This document shows positions 60,125 through 64,000 of a stretch of 64,000 bases of DNA, piece by piece. The notes under the pieces are model-generated. The model ran no database searches. It saw nothing but the letters and a program-made list of their open reading frames with translations, and had not been told where the DNA came from. Position 1 is the stretch's first letter. Each line of letters begins with the position of its first letter. Source of the stretch: Sipunculus nudus. Lineage: Eukaryota > Annelida > Sipuncula > Golfingiida > Sipunculidae. The stretch lies in the NCBI GenBank assembly GCA_026874595.1, contig CM049314.1:26983729-27047728 (forward strand), written 5' to 3'. The translations under genes were made by a program, and so were the position numbers.

Positions 60125-62248
60125 TTTCCTTAACTCCACCTTGAGGGGCTATGGTAACTACTTGTGTACACAAAATATATTTTAATAGATGTGTTTTGCA
60201 TATTTAATATCACACATTTTTCGTATTATTTATGGAAAATTATTTTCTTATATGGATGTTCTCAATAACTGATAATATAATATAAACCAAATTAAAAAAT
60301 ACATTTTATTAGCCTTCAACATACTAATAAACCAAAATTGATTCCTTTGTTTATTTGATTATTATATCAAAGATAGTAAAATAGGTAATTATGTATTCGT
60401 GGACTTTTTTACACTACTTATATATGATCTCTTTTCAATTACACAGGAGTTCTTTCATGGTGTGACACACAATACAAAGGATATAATTTATTTACCATTA
60501 GCAAAGGCCCGATCGTAAGTTTTGATTTGCCCAGAAAATGATGGATTTTATTTTATGTACATTTTCCTGAGCATTATTTTAAATAACTGTTGGTTATGAT
60601 TTACGTGAATCAGTGATAAACGTCCTAGGCATGCAAATGAAACAATCAGACATCATGGAGTTAGTGTCTAGAAGGTTTGCTTTCAGAAACTGTATATGTA
60701 CAATATTAAAATAAAGATTTGTTTTGCTTAGATGCAGGCCTATGCGGAATATGAACGTCATGTTTCACAAATAAAATTGATTCCGTTTGTCCTTTTGACC
60801 TTGAACTGCGATCTTGACGGTAAAATGGCTCCTTGACCATCGTATGATTCTAAAACATTTTATCCTGGTTATACTTCCTGGCGCGTTTGACAGCCTTAAA
60901 CGAAAAATGCTCTTGGCCGGTCGACTAATAATATATGTCATGAGTGTATAAACGGGTAATAGACCCAGTGTTAAGGTGTGTTGTGCAAAATGAAAATAAA
61001 AAAAACTGCTTGAAGTGACAGATTTAAGCATGTGTGGAACTGACATTTTACTCAGTCAAGCCTCACTTGCATGGTCACTAAATGGGACAAAAACAATCCA
61101 CATGACTCTCGATCCCTTGGCATTATTGTCATATGCCAGCATGCGATAATGATGAACCCCCCAATTCATGCAGGTAATCCTTTTGCATAAAGTTGAACAG
61201 ACCACAACAAGCGTCGCTGCTCTATCATTGTGCATTTACATCTTCAACAATTCTTGAAACAGATGTATCACTATCAAGGGAAGCACATGCATAAGTTTCT
61301 GTTTATATTTCAATACCACGCCACGGATATTACACCGCAAAATAGTTCCACAGGTATATCAATAAATAAAATATGTTTGACGGACAAATACCTTTGGTTG
61401 AAAACATTTGGGAAGGATGTTGTCGATGTATACTTTATATTTGCTCCTTTGACTAAATTTTTATTTTTAGAATTACGCTTCTAAGGCGAAATGGCTCGAT
61501 TTTGGCGCATAAGTGTGCTGTGCGCATAAATTGTGTACATGAGACCTATCCTTGACTTTCATAAAATATGTCATGTATAGAGAATGCTGCGGAGCTATAG
61601 AGCTGCGTAGAAAACCACGTTGAAACCCTCTCTTATGCTCTCATGGGTAGTAGGTATAACATGGTAAGATGGTATGTACGTATTTGATGTTCGTTTAAAT
61701 ATCCATCCTCTAATTGATTTTATAATTAGGTCTGAGAATAAGTGGTTACCAAATATGATATTGACAAATTATGTCGGTAAATTATAGATACACTGAGCGA
61801 CCGGATATATGGTATATATTGTTAGGATAGTTCAAGAAATAATATGTATTTTTTGGAAATGCTAAACATATATATTTAGGAATTACGATTAATCAAAGTC
61901 TAATAGAAAGCTTATATTGCAGTTACCATTCCGACCCTTAACATTCCGATAACCTTGCACTCTGACGGTATTTTGTAAAAAAAGAAGAACGGAACCCATG
62001 GAAGTTAGCCTTAACAAACCCACAGCCTTGGATTCCGTCTCCAAAATGACATTTCCCAACACTAACAATGATACCGACGTATTTTCTAACTTGACAATCC
62101 GATCGGTATATTGTCCTTTGATGTCCGTCGTCTAGCGATTCCTAATGTTCTAACCGTACACTAGAGCAAATTATTGAGTCAATTTGGGTCACTAATTAAG
62201 TCAGTTTGGATTCGTTTGTGGCAGACATGAACCTCTCCGTGTGTGGAA
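59487..62248. other. 3' flank of LRR-Ig gene and intergenic
   Basis: To about 60690 this is the duplicated flank, including a (TA)n run at 60071-60122. Beyond it I see no gene or transposon end. Open frames at 60765 (minus) and 61230 (plus) lack domains and paralogues. Confidence 0.5.
60071..60122. repeat. (TA)n microsatellite
   Basis: A TA run in the 3' flank of the LRR-Ig gene, absent at the matching place of the left block (about 47840), so it expanded after duplication. Confidence 0.9.
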
Positions 62249-62605
62249 CACGCGGAGGTTGAGAACGAGGTCGGGGAGCTTATCCAAGCACTCAACAGCG
62301 CTGACTATGTGACCGCGGAGGAATAACTTGCATCGGACAACAAGGAACTCATGGAAGCAATTGCAACGGCCGCTGTTATTGTGTTAATGGTCAAAGATGA
62401 CGGAGGTGACAGAGACAGCTAGTCTTATGGAGAAGACGATCCTCCTAAACAAGTATCTCTCAGAGAAGCGCTTGGGGGAGTGGAAACATGGCTACGGTAT
62501 ATGGAGGAGCAGGACTTCGCTGGACTGCTTAGAAAAGTCAGTGAAAATCAATTTAGAAGAACCAGATTACAGAAAAATATGCTTGCATTCCTTGGACGTA
62601 CATAA
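62249..62605 (+). pseudogene. C-terminal fragment of a pogo/Tigger-like transposase
   Basis: One frame reads HAEVENEVGELIQALNSADY, then VTAEE, a stop, LASDNKELMEAIATAAVIVL, a second stop near 62413, PPKQVSLREALGGVETWLRY, then MEEQDFAGLLRKV to a TAA at 62605. A TAEE/DNKE segment, an acidic linker and a V(S)LREALGGVETWLRYMEEQ helix are the layout of the C-terminus of Tigger/pogo transposases. The stops rule out function. No catalytic DDE segment or inverted ends are recognised around it. An unrelated decayed gene with a similar helix remains possible. Confidence 0.45.
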
Positions 62606-63883
62606 ACTCAGTAGATCAATCGCTTGCTCATTTATTATGTACATTTAATTAATGTTTGCAAAATCCAGTAAAATAAGCAGGAAAGCTTTATATTTGCTTG
62701 CCAAGTAAGTTTTTTTTTCAGAATACTTGCAGGGTCAGCCTAGATATTTTAATTAAGTCACTCAATCTCATACATATGTAGGCAGGTAGAAAATTTATTT
62801 TAGTTGTTTTAACCGAATAACATTCTCATTACAACACCGATTGATATTAGAAAAAAAAGTAGCGATATAATGCGCGAAATAGCTATGTAGGCTGGTCGAA
62901 AACTGTTTCAGATTTTTTTAACAAACGATAAATAATTGCAGTACAATAGAAATTTGAAAATAATAGCAAATAAACGAGCGAAATAACTTGTGAATATCGT
63001 CACAGAATAGTTGCATGCTCAGTCCAGCTAAATGTGTGTTACCTAATTTATTTCCTATGTAGGCAGGTATAGAATTGTTCAAGAAGAGTCAGACGAATCG
63101 CTGCAAGTTCTGTAAAATAAAAAAAGATGTGTAATTGACAGAGTAGCATACATTGTAATAATAAATGAGGACAGATTCAATTAAATACTAATAAAACTAA
63201 TATATAATGGGCTAACTTCATTATTCTGAAGGGTAAAACCATATCTGTCGGGCAATACCATATCAATGTTATGCTTGTAATCAGCATAACTGTAGCATAC
63301 ACTGTAAACATTAATGATGAATGATCCAATTATATGCTTACTTTATTGTTCTGGGTTATACAATATCGGTCGGGTAATAACATATATAAAGGATTGATAG
63401 TATTAAGAATAGAAATACTGAGGAATACTGACACGTATTAAATCCATGCATGCAGTCTTAATTTAGGCGATTATGGAGAATATATAAGAATGTTTTCTGT
63501 GATATGTGTGTCAGTTTACATGTGAAAATGCAGCCCTAAATGTTTGGAAATAAACGTATTCTCAAGACTTTTCAGTAAATGCACGAATTTCCCGGGTGAA
63601 TCAGTGATTACGCAATTAACTGAAAGTGTCAGTGAATATGTGTATCTACTGAATTAAGACATTCACTGTAACATTCAAAGGTAATGTTAATCATGTAAAG
63701 CATTTAACCTCAGTTGTGTTATTATTTGTGTGTGTAACCTAATTTTTTATTATTTTTCGATTATATAAGATAGAAGGATTGGCTATCAGTTGTCCGCACA
63801 ATTGACTAGTTCGCTGAATTAGTCGGAAAAAAGGGGTGACCGCTATAAGGCTACTCCCGGTCATACAGCCAGAACTTTACGCG

Positions 63884-63885
<2 letters not shown>
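62606..63885. other. intergenic, no recognised gene
   Basis: AT-rich sequence. Two loosely similar segments (near 62770-63000, with GTAGGC(A/T)GG and AATAGCTATG-like motifs) recur but are too weak to call. A CGCTATAAGG-containing patch near 63840 vaguely resembles transposon subterminal sequence. Confidence 0.5.

Positions 63886-63939
<54 letters not shown>
63886..63939. repeat. (TA)n microsatellite
   Basis: A TA run near the right window edge. Confidence 0.9.
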
Positions 63940-63941
<2 letters not shown>

Positions 63942-64000
63942 CATCTGACATACACCATTTTTGGAATAGTAATGAAAATGCTAAAATTAAGAATGAACAT

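Larger units (their letters stand above)
49510..60690 (+). repeat. tandem segmental duplication, right copy
   Basis: Right copy of the block at 39178-48410. It begins inside SLC23 exon 5 and never contained exons 1-4, as far as the sequence shows. It carries the SLC23 pseudogene, an extra transposon-like insertion at about 53776-54585, and the intact LRR-Ig gene. The boundaries are estimates. Confidence 0.85.

Noticed and set aside
63780-63880. Right end of a pogo-like transposon (GACCGCTATAAGG region)
   Set aside because: Only a vague resemblance to subterminal sequence; no inverted partner was found in the window.

Overview
This is a window from an AT-rich invertebrate animal genome. The evidence is multi-exon genes with GT-AG (and some GC-AG) introns, conserved intron phases, many (TA)n microsatellites, a CR1/L2-type LINE, tRNA-derived SINEs, pogo/Tigger-like DNA transposons and MITEs. 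A lophotrochozoan or an invertebrate deuterostome fits, but the sequence alone does not settle the phylum. I see no operons, CRISPR arrays, rRNA genes or canonical tRNA genes. 

The window holds a cluster of five SLC23 (nucleobase-ascorbate transporter) loci. (1) 666-875, minus: first coding exon of a gene that leaves the window on the left. (2) 2542-11104, minus: complete 13-exon gene, 599 codons, all phases consistent. (3) 20595-28638, minus: pseudogene keeping only exons 1, 2, 3, 12 and 13. (4) 33483-43642, plus: complete 13-exon gene, 592 codons. (5) 49513-54862, plus: 5'-truncated pseudogene with pieces of exons 5-13. Most exons of the two intact genes are too short for single-ORF calling. 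They were assembled here from splice sites, phase and paralogue comparison. 

Two large rearrangements explain the layout. Loci 3 and 4 are the arms of a head-to-head inverted duplication (about 20.6-30.3 kb against 31.6-43.6 kb), with a short non-matching centre that contains a SINE. To the right, a block carrying SLC23 exons 5-13 plus a neighbouring intronless LRR-Ig receptor gene was duplicated in tandem (about 39.2-48.4 kb and 49.5-60.7 kb). The two blocks decayed in complementary ways. The left block keeps the working SLC23 gene and a deleted LRR-Ig relic (46749-47248). The right block keeps the intact LRR-Ig gene (57918-59486) and a dead SLC23 copy. 

Between the genes lie mobile elements: a pogo-like element inserted in a (TA)n tract (11774-12701), two MITEs (7436-7566, 13340-13596), a decayed LINE without its RT catalytic core (13849-16600), a pair of tRNA-like repeats (17507-17960), a pogo-like element with a DNA-binding-domain remnant (25192-26423), a degenerate tandem satellite (27060-27790), two copies of another SINE, and a pogo/Tigger-like transposase tail (62249-62605). 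The functional genes are two, probably three, transporters for ascorbate- or nucleobase-like substrates and one single-pass LRR-Ig surface protein with tyrosine motifs in its tail. Nothing in the sequence shows that they work in one pathway.
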